NCBI RefSeq assembly: GCF_032854445.1
Contig: NC_088307.1
Span: forward strand, 23,695,953-23,759,952
Origin: Liolophura sinensis
Taxonomy: Eukaryota; Mollusca; Polyplacophora; Chitonida; Chitonidae
Length of the DNA stretch: 64,000 nucleotides
Direction of reading: 5' to 3'
Below, in pieces: positions 30,662 through 45,800 of the stretch. The position numbers and the translations under genes were made by a program. The number at the start of each line of letters is the position of its first letter. Within the stretch, counting starts at the first letter, position 1. A model generated the notes under the pieces. It saw nothing but the letters and a program-made list of their open reading frames with translations. It searched no databases and was not told the origin of the DNA.

Positions 30662-33600
30662 GTAAAATGGTGAAACTTTTGAACAAGGTTAATTCCCAAA
30701 TGTGGTTTTGATCCAGTGTTGAGTTATGTATTCTTACTTCTGGTAATTTAATGCATGTTGGTATTTATTCATGCCATTCGTTTAATGATAGTTGATACAA
30801 CACTGAAACATTTTATAATCACTAGTAGAAGTGTAGGGATTTTTAAGTTGAGGTTGCTGCTAGGTGGTAGAGTGCCAATTGGTAATATAGGTCTAGAATT
30901 GTCTAATAGCCTAATATTTAAAATGTAGTTATAACCTCAATTCAGGCATGCTCCTGCAAAATCAATAAATTAATTTTTGATGCTTTAATTGTGTATATGC
31001 ACTTAAATTGATATTCATTTATTTCCTGTTTAAAGAATTATTTGCATTTGATTGTCTTGAACTGTTACCAGAATTAAACTTAAGTGATATCTAAGTAAAC
31101 ATACATGTAGTAATTAAATATTCAGGCAGATAAATGTTAATCAAAAGACATCCCAAATTGTACTTTCATATGTACATGTACATGTATGTGCCATAAGCCT
31201 ATAGGCAGTTACACAACCAAATATTTCCTTCATCCTACACGATTCAAGTACATATGTACTTGCATACTTGTGTGGCATACATGTACATGTAGTCATCCTA
31301 GAGCATGGATAGAAACTCTAGATTTTCCTAACTTGTCTGACAGATAACAGTTCAGGAAGTCTCGGAGACAGATTAATTGAAGATTACCTTGAGTACTGTA
31401 GGAACTGTTGTCTCACCTTTGCAACAGTGCCTGTCGGACTTACATGTATATGCAGAAAAATATCAAACATATCAAATGAACTTCTGCACAGTTACATGTG
31501 ATAGGTGTGATTGTCTTGGACTTCTAAAGTACGTGAGATTCTAGTTTGTCTAAATTTATTATATTCTCTTAATTCATAACATTCGTTGATTGAGAGACTT
31601 CTTTGGTGAATATGGGAATGATATTTGTGCCATTACACGGATTCTATGTGATAGGATACAGAATATGTGGTGTTGGTAATCTTTATGGTTGAAACTAGAT
31701 AGGGCTACCGTATACTGTATCTGTAAACCTAGCTTACGTCTGTTACCAAGTCAATTGGTAAAACAGCAATCAGTTTGCATTGATAATATTGCTTTCAACA
31801 TTATGTTGGTCACATTGTCACTGTGTCTACTTATGACTTGCTTGTTTTAATGCTGATATAAATGTCAATGTTTATGATGCTGCATCACTAAAATGCTGTG
31901 CTGAAGCTGCCTGACATACAATCACAGTATAAAACTGTCGCTGGCCCACCCGGTGCATTGCCTGTGTTTTATATGTTAATTTTCAAAACCTTCACTGTAC
32001 TAAATTTATAATCTTCAGCGTGACCTGACTAAATCTGACTTGAACCCACTGCTTTCTAACATGCAACACTAACTTTTATAAGCACAAGAGTGCAGTTATT
32101 GGAAAAGTATAAACCTAAATAATATGTACATTTACATGAAGGGCACTTAATGCAGGGTATAACATGAAAAATTTATTGGACCTGTAAATTTTATATTGTA
32201 TGTTTGCGGGTCTCCGTGGCCTAGTGATTAGAATGCCAGTGTGGCACAATCACTCGGAGGAGCCTCTTGCCAATGCATGCAATTACATGTATATATAGTG
32301 TTCAGCTATATATTTATCAGTATTGGATTTCAACACCATCGTATTCCAGATGCGAACAGTGCACTTTCACTTTCTACCACACGCTTCATTGGATGGTTTC
32401 ATTTCCATGTACAGGTATTTTGCATCTTTGAATACACATGCGAAAGGTCAGCATGTATTTATGGGCCCATAATGAATGGTCATACCTTGGATTAATTCAG
32501 GTTATGTAATATGCGTGCATATATCACAATGACATGTTCATGTCTCTACTTCCTGCTGGGAATTGCTCATAGGAATCAATACATGCATGCTGCAGTAAAC
32601 ATAATCATTTCATTTAGCATAACTGTGGTATGACTTAATTATGAACGTATTGTATTACCATACAAGCAGACATCTGTAGTTTTGGAACTATCCATGGTAA
32701 ACGACCTAATATTTTGCCCACAAAAGAGCCTTTTTAGAGGCAAATATGCGTCATAAAATGCATTGTGCGCATAGGGTTAGATGGTTGGGAGGTGGGGGGG
32801 GGGGGGGATTTTTGTGTCTTTGAGACGCCCTATTCTGACAAACTTAACACAAGACAGATGAGATAAATAAGAGAAAACTGGAAATGAAATGATTTCATAT
32901 TCTGGCTAAATCTTTGAAATATACGTGTATTTTTATTATTATGCTGAAAGTGGCATTTTTCCATTAGGATATCATTGAAATAAAACTCACGTCTCCATGA
33001 TCAATAATACTCTCAGTATAGATATCAGGTTAAGTGAACAACTTAAGTGATGGAAAATATTTTAGTTCATTTACTGTAATATATAGAACTGCAATAATAT
33101 AGATGTAACTATGGCATTAAACTACATCGTCCATGTTTCATTTTCTCCTCAGATACATATGTATCTGTTGGCTGTAAAAGGCCCTTGGCATGCTTGGTGC
33201 AGTTAACTTTGGCTCTTTATAATTGCTCCATTTCTACATATAATCAGGGCACAATGATGCCAGACAATGTTAAACTGCAGTCATGACCAAAAATAACAAG
33301 GGACCTTGCATGCATGTATGTCGTATGTGACATATATTAAAGGAGAAGGAATGATGCCAAAATCAGATGAAAGAGCATCAAAGCTTATTTGCAAATATGA
33401 TCTTTAATATTTTTTGGATTTTTTTTTTTGGAAAGAAAAGGGTATTTGAAAATATTTTTGTATGGTGGGTATTTGGAACCAACTTTTGGTATTTATTGTT
33501 CTTACATAATAATGGTTTTAAGAAGGATGTGATGCATGTCTAATAAATTGTTTGAATGTAAATTTGTTGTTTATATAGAAACATATGCATTTAACCTATA

Positions 33601-36600
33601 TTATGATGATATTTATGAACATATTAAAATATAAATATCATCCAAATTGAGGGTTAATACATTTGTTAGCTGAAAAGAACAAATTATAGTGCAGAAATAT
33701 TTATTAAACCTGTGTTACATCTTCATTTATGACATTATTAATCAAAGACTATAAATACCAAAAGGTGATCCCATATACCCACCGTAGAAAAATTATTTTC
33801 AAGTGTCTTTCTCAGCTTGTAGTCATGGACAAAATTTTAAACCATTTACAGCATTGCAGATGAGATGTAATAAATGTGATGTAATAAATGTAATGTAATA
33901 AAACCAGATCTAGTAGCAATACAGTTATATCCCCACGAACAAATCATAACGAGAACTGTTCAGTTAGAATGTGTTGCTGAAAAACCATTCTGTATTAAGG
34001 TCAAGAATCCCATTGACAATCTTGGCAAAGAATCCGAATAATGGCATTTTAAAGGACAAGGGCACTTAATTTTTTAGTAGAAGCCTCCGTTGGCTTTTAG
34101 AGTTATTGGAAGCTGTTCACCCATGGGTCCCAAGGTCTAGGCACTTTATGCAACATCGTGAAGTCGACTGTGCACTGAGCATGTATGCACCTTTCATTGC
34201 CAGCCTATGGAGGCTTTCACGCTGAACTGCCTTTTCTAAACTTTGAAATTTCCTGTTTTTGTGTCTGTGTGACATGTATACGTGTATTTTCGTGAAATGT
34301 GCAGCACAGTGGGCAGTTGGATAGAGATACATATATTTGCATGTAACGTCCTATTGGAAGCGTCAACATGCCTCGGCAGTATTACATGTACATGTACATG
34401 ATCATGTTAGGCTTTAGCACAAAATAACAACCCAGCTAGCCTGTACCATGTTAGAAATGAATGGCTCAATGTACTTTGGCTCAATCAGCCTTCCCTCCTA
34501 GCTTCCCTTTCCTCTTGTTAATATAGTTCGAGCCATAAGAAGTGATTTGTCTCTGAGCCATGTGTGTGATATAGCAATTTAATACTATATGGTTACTCAT
34601 TTAAGGTTCATTGAAACTTCATTATTACTTGTATAATTTATAGCTTGATGCAGATGTATATGTAGGCAGAGCTCGGGCCTCTTTCACAAATTGTCATAAG
34701 TCACATTTCTTGAAGCTTTTTTTTTCATAAAGGACGTCGAGGTTATAGTGCCATAAGTCTGCATCTTTTGCAAGAAAAGTTATGAAAAAATGGATTTACG
34801 AAGTTTTGTAAATGTGGCCCCAGTACATGGGAGGGTTTTACAGCAACCTGCGGATGGTCGTGGGTTTCCCCTGGGCGTTGCCCGGTTTCCTCCCACCAAA
34901 ATTATGGCCGCCATAAGTGAAATATTCTTGAGTATGGCATAAAACACCAATCAAATAAATAAATAAATAAATGTGGCTCCTGAACTGTGGCAATGTTACA
35001 ACTGGCAGCTTAATTTTGAGAATATTGACACTGATTGGATTTGTTTACTTAAGAGCATAAAGTGTACAATATAAGAAGGTAAAATTGCATGTATTTCAAA
35101 CAACTTCTTCAAATGACAATTTTTTTTTTAATTCTAAATTTATTTTGATCATAACAAATTCATTTGTTACAAGAGCATATTTATGATCATTTTTAAGTGC
35201 TTCTTGATTACAAGCTGGATACTTCATGTCAACAAAATCAGTCAATTAATTGTGATCTTTCCGTGCAAAATAAATAAATAAACTTTTTCTAGCTGTCACA
35301 GATTTGAAAATTGAATGAATGAATGATAAACATGTTTCACATTACGGAAGTTGATACTCCAGGTTATTTACAGAACACAACATTCCCAGGAAGAAGAAAA
35401 AAAGCAGCACCTCATTGAATTCTGGCTACAATTCTACAAAAGTCTGTGTTTAAACCCTTCTAATCAATCAGCCAATGAAAATAACTGACTACGCAGCTTT
35501 AAAACATGTTTGTTATTCAGCTCTGGTCGCTCTGTCTTGTTTAAACTCGGCGAGGCTCGAAGGCTTGTCCTCCCCAAGGGATAGGGTTAGGGGTATTTCA
35601 GGGTCGTTTTCTGTCAGCTTATCGCTGGGACACAACACCGCATCCGTCATGTCATTATCTGAGGAGGTTGAACCATCATCTCTCTTTGCCGTGAAATCCA
35701 CCATTTGTTAAATTGACAGCTAGCTGTGAAGGACTATCAGTGATTTGCAAAGTTGATAGATAATTTCATTTTAGATTGTCTGGTTAAATACAGTGCATCA
35801 GTGACAGGTAATTGCGTTAGTTATCATTTTTAAATTTCATGGCTATTAATTAAACTGGAAGGTTATTACACATGTCTATGCCTTTCAAAATGCACCTTAC
35901 ATAGAATAAAACTACAATATTGTTTTCAGAGGCTTTTGTCATCTTAAATTCCGTACATTTCTAGCGAATACAAATTTCTTAAAATTTAGTCTACAAAGAA
36001 AAAAATGAAAAAATTGTTTTTCAAATGATATTTAAAGGAAATATTAAAATTAATCACATTTTGACGATTCAGCTACTAGCTTCACTTGTGGTGGGTGTAA
36101 CAGTGATGTGGCATATAAGGATACTATTCAATAAATGAACAGGCAACCCCGAGACATTGCCCTCTACCATTCTACAAAGAGGCTACAGGCTGGCTAGTAG
36201 CACACTGTTGGGGTGCTCATGTAGGCCAACAATTGCTACAGTATGCAGTCAATATCTGCATAGATGATGTAGCTACATGTATTATTAAGCAACTGTAGAG
36301 ACTTGATAACACGCATACAAATGCTACATTTACCAGTGTTGATTTTCAAACAAGGCTGTAAACAAAGCATTGTGTGTTTTTGTGAAGACGGTGACAGTTG
36401 TCAAGAAACCGTTCTATGTATCTGTGTTAGTCTAGTACATACATGCTCATGTAGTTACTGTTGGTGGGTACATGTTTGAATGTACGTGTACATTTGCACA
36501 GCTGTATCAGACAAGAGAGCTGAGGCCTAACTTGATTTGGATTGGGTTTGAGAACAGCTTATTCCAGGAAATTAACCAGCCTAATTGGTACTGGCATCGA

Positions 36601-39600
36601 GTATGAGATGACTATTGGGTACTGATGGACCTCAGTGCAATCAGTATGAAGGGGAAAGGTCACTATAGTTCAAGGCCGTGAGCAGCTGTATGTGTGCATG
36701 CTGTACCAGTTTGTACTGACATATACTCATGCAGACTTTGCAGCATTTTAATTCCTTGATTCAGCATGGTACCATATATAACTGCAGGAAGACTTTTGCA
36801 GGAATCTTTTACTAGCTGATTTTATCCATTTTCATCTATCTTACATATATCTGATATACATGTGCACCTGTTCACCATCCTTGCTTCATATCGGAGCACA
36901 GTAACTCTTTAGCAAATTTCTGTCATCGCAGTGTGAATGATTTCTTCTAGCGACATATAATATATGATTGATAATTTTTTTGAAAACTACATGGCTGCTC
37001 TGATATTGTACCTTGCTAAGAAATAAAATTGAAATATAAAGAAACAAACTATTAATAAATATATTTTAAAAGGATAGACTTATGTATAAAATATGCTGTG
37101 CTGTACAAAAAAGTGAGATTTAATCACTATTTTAAATTCATATACAAAAGACTTTAATTTATCTCTGCATGCCAGTAACTTAATTGCCAAAGGTTGATGG
37201 TTCATTGCAGAAATCCATATCTGATCACCTATAAATACTGGCCACCATTGGAAAGCTCTTGAGGAATTGCCAAAAAAAATTTCAGTATGGTGTTAAAGCA
37301 ACCATCAAATAATTATATGAATATTAAATATATTGTAAACACTTATTAAGCAGTGTCTGGTGTATCTGGCATGATGCTGTGCATGCTCTTCAGTGGTGGA
37401 AGCACTTTGGTGGCATGGACTAGCACACCATAGGAAGACATAGTATGGACTGGCACACCACAGGAAGACATAGTATGGACTGGCACACCACAGGAAGACA
37501 CAGTATGGTCTGGCACACCACAGGAAGACACAGTATGGTCTGGCACACCACGGGAAGACACAGTATGGACTGGCACACCACAGGAAGACACAGTACGGAC
37601 TGGCACATCACAGGAAGACACAGTATGGACTGGCACGCCACAGGAAGCCACAGTATGGACTGGTACACCACAGGAAGGCACAATACGGACTGGCACACCA
37701 CAGGAAGACACAATACGGACAGGCACACCACAGGAAGACACAGTATGGGCTGGCACGCCACAGGAAGCCACAGTATGGACTGGTACACCACAGGAAGGCA
37801 CAATACGGACTGGCACACCACAGGAAGACACAATACGGACTGGCACACCACAGGAAGACACAGTATGGACTGGCACAGGAATACACAGTATGGACTGGCA
37901 CACCACAGGAAGATACAGTACGGACTGGCACACCACAGGAAGACACAGTACGGACTGGCACATCACAGGAAGACACAGTATGGACTGGTACACCACAGGA
38001 AGCCACAGTATGGACTGGCACACCACAGGAAGGCACAATACGGACTGGCACACCACAGGAAGACACAGTATTGACTGGCACACCGCAGGAAGACACAGTA
38101 TTTACACACACACACACACACGCACAGTGCATGTATATGATTTTTCGTAATATGACTGCAAAATTGTTAAGTACAAAATTGTAAAGTAACCTTAAGCACA
38201 CATGTACATGTACACTTACTGTACTTAAAAGCAAATGCAAAAGCATATATATTATTACAAATCAACATTAGGTAGGGATACGTTAGGTAGGGGTAACAAA
38301 AATTGTATATAACTGTAACATGTACATGTACTGTACAGTGGTATACATGTAGGAGTGGGACTTACACAGACAGTTATGTAAACTGTGTTCATGTGTGATA
38401 CCACCAGTAGGTGGCAGACATCTTGATATGCAAACTTAGCCGTGATGCTATCAGCCCAATGAAAAGTGGCAATAGAAGCTTCGAATCTGTCCCCCCGATC
38501 AGTCCACGGCTAATGACATGGTTAACATCTGGGGGGACAGTTCTTCCCCTCTAGCACGGCTGCTCAGGAAATTTTGGACATTGCGATCTATTATGGAAAG
38601 CGAAATTGATCCCAGCTTTGAGCGGATTGGATGAAGTCGCCGTCGGGCATGGTAGTGCTCTGATTGCAGACAAGAGTGTGGAGATCACTCACCTGATCTG
38701 TGGATGGTTTTCACTGCGCGACATGGCTGTTGGTGACTTGATTCATTACAGCTTTTTTGCTATATAACAGCCTGGTAGTTGTGCGCACACCTTCTACTTT
38801 ATTTTTACATGTAAATGTTATACAGCGTATTTGTACATTATTGGCCTGTATAAGGTGATAAATTTATACTTCTTGTTCTAAAGCTTGGGAGGTTAATTGA
38901 CCATTTTGTAAAGCCATGCAAGTTTGTAATCTCAGAAATCAACATGTCTATTAATTATAGTACTCTAATTCTTCAACCTTTTCAACTGCCACTGTGACCA
39001 AAATTTTGAAACATTCTGGGAGAACTGTGGGGTGTAGAGAAATAATTTGCACAGTTTTATCAAGCTTGCATCTTTAGTGACACACACAAATGATTTCTAG
39101 CATCATTTTTTTAATAATTGTGTACATAAGTTCCACTGAAATAAGTGCTTCGGAGGCCAAAAAGGTTATAGTAAATGCAATGGCATCTCATGTAGGAGAC
39201 CAGGGTTGAAGAGTTGGGTCTTGCGTTAGAAAATTAGGCCATGGCTTAAACGTTGGCAGTCTTGGTTCTTCTGCATTTGGCACTTAAGGCATAAAAGGGT
39301 GTGTCAAGCACAGTGTAGCCTCGCTTTGAGATGCCTCGATATAGTGCCCATTCAGATATAACGTCACCCAAATCTTCTCCCTCAAAAATCTTTGGTGTAC
39401 TTTCATGTGAGAACAGCTAAAATTGCAAATGAATAAAAAATTCTCACCATGAAATATACATAATGCAACATCTTTTGCTTCCTTTCCTTTTGTTGGTGTC
39501 TGACACGTTTTATTTGATATTTTAAGGTTTTGAATATTATGTGAGTATATGCAAAAAGAAATGGATTTTTCTATGAATAATGGAAACTGTTGTAACTAGT

Positions 39601-42600
39601 TAAATTTCCTTGCAAGCGAGATTCCAAACATATGTGACGTTTGATGTTGCAGCATTACTTCTGTGTGTGTATGTGTGATTTATTTATTTGATTGGTGTTT
39701 TACGGCGTACTCAAGAATATTTCACGTATACGACGGCGGCCAACATTATGGTGGGAGGAAACTGGGCAGAGCCTGGGGGAAACCCACGCCCATCCGCAGG
39801 TTTGCTGGCTGACCTTCCCACGTGCGGCCGTAGAGGAAGCCAGCATGACCTGGACTTGAACTCACAGCGACCGCATTGGTGAGAGACTCCTGGGTCATTG
39901 ACATGACTCGTGGGACAATGCTGAGATGCTTGTGTTCAGTACGTGAAAATTTGTGTACCGTGCAATGTCAAATACTAGTTTATAGTAAACTAACAATAAG
40001 AAAACATTTGACAGAACACATTTTGCATCAATAAACTTTGTTCTGTGTGAAACTCGTGATCTGTAGGTAAGATAAACTGTAGCTCCATACACTGGATCCC
40101 AAGGTCATTTCATTATAGTGTGATGTAGCCTATGACATGCTCAGGAACCTGTCCCCAAAGCGGTGCGCCATAGCAAGGCTACACTTTTAAAATAATAAAC
40201 CTGGAGTACATCTGCCCTCATTCCTCAACTTTTTAGCATATGAAAGAGCAACTATCGGTGCAATTTACGCACATTTGTAATTAGATTTTGGAGACAAAAC
40301 TACATTGGTTGGAATTGCCAATTTCAGGCCTCCATAAAAAGCATAATTGTACCAGTCTACACACAACAATTCCTTCAGGATAGGCTTGAGTAAACAGTTT
40401 GCAATCTTGCAAAAGGGTTGAAGAATTACATTGGTATACTGTATTTGTCTAATGACGGACGTCATCAGTTTGATTTCTTTGGTATGATGTTTCAGTGATT
40501 TATTTATTTATTTGATTGGTGTTTAACGCGGTATTCAAGAATATTTCACTTATACGATGGCGGCCAACATTATGGTGGGTGGAAACCCACAACCATCTGC
40601 AGGTTGCTGACAGACCTTCCCACGTACAACCGGAGAGGAAGCCAGCATGAGCTGGACTTGAACTCACAGCGACCACATTGGTGAGAGACTCCTGGGTCAT
40701 TATGCTGCGCTGGCGCGCTAACCAACTGATCCAAGGAGGCCCCTGTTTCAGTGATAAAGCACTATAAACATGTTGCACATGCTGTGGTTCAGACTGTTTC
40801 TTTGAACATGACGAACCACAAGCATACACCCAAGACAAATGAAAAACTGGCCCCGATAGCACAGTTGGTAGAGCGTCCACTTCAGGGGTGGTATATTCAG
40901 GATCAATCCTGGCTCGAGTCACACCTAAGACTTTAAAAGAGGAAGTTGTAACTTCCTCGCTTGGCGTTCAGCATGGAGAGGATAGTGCAACGACTGGTTG
41001 ACCCATATCAGTATAATGGCTCAGGCGGGGCGGCTTACATGCCTTCAGTTAGGCGTCTCAGTGAAGCAGCACTAAATAAAAGAGCGGTGGAAATCAGTCC
41101 TGGTAATTCTAAGTTGAATACATGTACATGTATATATGTTAGTCCAGTGCCAGCAGAGCTGTTCCAGATTCTTATATTATATTGACAAGCTATCAAACTT
41201 TAGAAAAGTCTTCCTCGTTCATGTCAGTGTTGTCTGGTGCTCAGAAGTAAGACACTAATTGTGATTCCAGTCGTGCCTGTCATTGTGTCTCTTCTTACAA
41301 AGGTGTCATCATACGCAAAGTGCCATCATTAGCAGCTGTGTAAATTACTATCTCTATAGAAGAATGGGCCATGTAGAGCGGAGCTGCTGAAGTTAAAACC
41401 CAGTTTTTCCACAGAGGCAATAAAAAAAAAAAAAACTGGCTGCCGTAAATGTTCTCTCAAATCAGTCTATTGGTCAATCAATCACTCTAAAGCCTGCATA
41501 TTTCCTGGGGGCGCCGGACTCAGGGATAAGTGACACTTGTTAACGGAAGTTTGACCGTCACGAGTCCTAAGCAAATTTTTACCGAAAGTTTTGCCTTCAG
41601 GGAGGAGATAGGGGGATAACGGCCGCATTGATCGCTTCAGTTCGTTTGTGGCCACAGCGTTAGGCTCTGGCTGAGGGATGGTGGGAAGCTAAGGCCACTG
41701 CCAAGGAGAACAGCAGACCATGAGCGTTAAAGTGGACCAGCCATTGATTACATACAGGCTGAAGATTTATCCCGGGCACTGCAGCTTGCTGCCAATCCCA
41801 CTCTAATTACTAGAAGCTTGTAGCAATTTCATACTGACCAGTGTTAGTCCCGCAGGTGAATCTGAAAGAGAAGACGGCCCAAGGGAGCGAAAATTGGGAA
41901 TCCGTGCAGTGTTAGGAAGAGGTTTAGGGTGGGGTGGGGCGTACAGGGGAGAGAGAGCAACGAGGATATCAAGAAGAAACCGATTTGAATTAAGGACACA
42001 TGGTTCAATGTTCTATGTGTACATGAGGGAATTCATGTCACAGTTTTAATCTTCTAGGAGTTTTTCCTTTCGAATGATAGATGCATATTGTGTTGACGAT
42101 AAAGCAGAGTGCGGCGATTTTGTTCATGCTTTAATTTTTCATTTATAGACTTCTATTAATTTTATCAGATTAGTAATAAAAGAGCTGTTGTTCTTTTTTT
42201 GGCACATGTACATGTATGTTGTATTGTTCACTTCGAAAAGAGAATGAATGTGCATAGAGGCTTCTGTGGCTTAGTAGTTAACGTGCTAGCGCAGCACTTT
42301 GACCCAGGAGCCTCTCACCAATGTTGTCACTTGCTGTGGGTTCAAGTCCAGCTCATGCTGGCTTCCTCTCTGGTCGGATGTGGAAAGGTCTGCCAGCAAC
42401 CGGCAGATGGTCGTGATATTTGGTTCTCTTCCACCATAATGCTGGTCATTGTCATATAAATGAAATATTCTTGAGTATGGCAGAGAATTATAAAGTATAA
42501 ATAAATACATGTAGGCAGTGGGTACATGTATGCCACATGTATTCAGTATACATACATGTAAGTAAAAATCGATCTGCAACAAACTTCATTTAGTAATAAA

Positions 42601-42800
42601 AATCGTGTAATGGCAGCAAATAATCTCCGTCAACCACTTATTGCCAACACGGCTAGTTAATTTGCATGACGTGGTGGTAAAATAATAAGATCACCATAGC
42701 GCTTACTGTCCTTGATGCATAAATTAAAGATACATTTATGTGCTCCATGTATATACTTTCCCACTCACCCTTCTGCATTTGTTCACGTTTGTCTGTATAC

Positions 42801-42838
<38 letters not shown>

Positions 42839-45800
42839 AACACCTTGAAATAGGATTGCGTGGGATTCCCCTAGGCTCTGCCCGGTTGCAGCTCACCATA
42901 ACACTGTCTGTCGTCGTACATGTACATGTATAAGTGAAATGTTCTTGAGCAAGGCGTTATAAAACACTGGAAAGTACACACACATGTAGCATCAGGATAG
43001 CCACCAAAACTATACATCTGGAAATACCTCTGATACCTCCTGAAGCTTATACAGGTACAGTAGTCACTATACAGTATATAGTGGCATATGAACTGTCTTG
43101 AGTTTCATCTTCAGCACCAAGCAGTGCAGTACTTACAGAAACTGTCACCAGAATGCTGCAGTTTTGCCTTGGTCATGCAGTGGCCTAATGGGGCATTTTT
43201 TTTACATGTATAGATCAAGTGGGCATAAAAAAATGGGCTGTACTTTGACACTTAGTAATCTCAGAAACCCTCTTATGTCAGCTTCTAAAAATTTACTCAC
43301 TCAAAAGCCATTGTGTCCTAAGTATACAGACTAAATTTCACTAAATTTCATTTTCATCCTTTAAGATTTTTGTTCATAGGACCAAAATTAAAATAGAGTC
43401 AAAAATGCATGTTCTGGATATTTCAAAATGATGTTCTACCTTGTTTGACTTGAAAAGGTGATCAATTCCTTGTCTGCCACAGAGAAAACCATCTTGATTC
43501 AGCAAAACTTGTGCCTATCTGGTAGAAGGGTTTCACTAGAACCAAACAGTGTTTCCAGACGACATTTGATTGACGCCTGTCACACAGGTGCAGCGCGCGC
43601 TCTACTCATGACACCTGACAGGTGAGGCAATGTGGGTCACCGGAACATGCGTTTTTGAGGTTATGTTTTCATTTTAACCCTGTGTACAGACTACTCAAGC
43701 TATGACCTTAAAAATTGGTCAGTATATTAATGAAATCATGCCATTTGAATGTCTAAAGTTTGAAAAGGTTTGAACAAACGATAATGGAGCGCTGCAGCAT
43801 TAAAGTACGGCCCATTTTTTTTTATGCTCACTCGAAGATTGGCATATGAATTGTCTTGTTTATTTTCATTTTCAGCACCAGTTAGTGTGCTTCTTACAGA
43901 AACCTCCACCAGAATGCTAGCTGCAGTTGCTGTGGGCATGCAGTGGCCTAATGGAGGCATTTTCTTACATGTACTTCTGCTGGAGCCTTGTAGAGTACAG
44001 TAGTATGGTAGAGAACTGTTATGTCTATCATCAATCATGAGGTTAGCTTGTCAATACCCCCTACCACATCAATACGTTCTCACGCTCCATGACTTAAGGG
44101 AGACTAACCCACTTTTCCTCAGGCTGACCCTGCCCCCTAGTGGGAAAAAAGGGCAGCGAGGGCTTTTAGGCCGAATTTGGCCATCAGCCAGGTCTTGGGT
44201 TCTGAAATATCCTCACTTGACCCCAATAAACACAGAGATCTTCTTATCCAAGTAGCAATTCACATGTAATTATGTTGCTTTGTGGTCAGATATATCATTC
44301 TGTAGTGCCTGTTAGATGGAGCATAGATTTAGTCATGCATGTGTGCACATGTACATGTATTTACATGCACATCATGCTGGCTTCCTCTCCGGTCAGAAGG
44401 TCTGTCAGCAACCTGTGAATGGTTATGGGTTTCCCCTGAGTTCTGCCCGGTTTCCTCCCTCCGCAATGCTGGCTGCAATTCTGTATGTGAGATATTCCTG
44501 AGTACAGCATAAAACACCAATCGAATAAATACATAATTCTATAGCCCTCAACTGTTTTCGTATTACATTTAAGGAAGACGCTCAAAGACTGTAAATGTCA
44601 TGTTTTACACCCTTTGGAGGGTATGCACATCGTATGTCTGATGACGTAAATAGAACGGACAAGTCTACTATATCACTGGATGTTGTTTTTGCTGACAAAA
44701 ATGGATGGGTAGATATCACATGCCACATGTGACAGAACGTCTCGCAACATTGTTAATTTCATCCCATCATTGGCGAAAAGTATTGTGATGTCATGATGCA
44801 ACAAAAAGGTTAAACTTATGTAACCAGTATATGGGGGATGATTTGCAACTTAATATTTCATTCCCAATATACATGTAGGAAACTATGTCACAGAAAGATC
44901 GAACATGTACATGTACTAACCAGTGTGCTGCAGACGATATGTAAACAACACTTTGCAGGAGAGTTCATTTCGTGGTAAGAAACATATCATTGTTGAAAAT
45001 TACAAGTAGGTCAGTACCGATGTATATTTCACTGTCAGAACACTTTACAGATTATTTCTACTCCTGCCGTCAGTTTGATACTCGTTCGAACTGAAATCAC
45101 TGACTATATAGACTGGCATCTTTTGTCTGGAAACAATGGTTTTAGCCTGGTGTGAATGATGTTGCAGGCTGTGTGCTATTTAGAAGATAACTTCTCTATG
45201 ATCTTCCAACACTACTTTGTATGAGGTGACAGTGTTTATTTGACTGGAGGTTTTCTTATTTAATAACGTATTACCCATATTAGATGTTTTGGGGAGGGTT
45301 ATAGAATCAAAATAATGTTACCTGCAGTTTTATAGTCAATATAATAAGGTGGACGAGGTCCAAAAATAATAATCTTGTCCACCTTTTTGATCATAAAACT
45401 GCCTCTAGGCACCTGTAGCAGGTACGTTATTTCTTAAATTTGCATGGTCTATACATTGTGTTATCAGGAAATTCAGTATTCAATCAAAATTATGATCATC
45501 CTTTAAATTTCATTTCTTTGACATAGCCAGACCTTAGCAGAGAAAATAGGGCCTGTCAGCAGGGAATTCTTTATATTTTTTATTCTGGCTAAATGAAAAA
45601 GACAGGGATTCCAAAGAAGTATAAGTTTTGAGAGAAAAATTCCTCCCAAAAATACCAAGATCAAAAAATTTAGGAGTTCTGCACAGGACATATTTATAAT
45701 GATGACGTAAGATCTGAAAACGTTATCAAGGTACGCCATGCAGATACTCCCTGTATGTTTCTTGTAGTCTTCAGCAAACCCTCACATTTAAGTACATGGT

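Noticed and set aside
37346-38246. Several cysteine- or histidine-rich frames of 140-245 codons on both strands
   Set aside because: All arise from the 30-bp array; open in multiple frames on both strands at once.
40850-40925. tRNA gene
   Set aside because: A and B boxes are present, but the acceptor and anticodon stems do not pair and the sequence continues into a SINE body.
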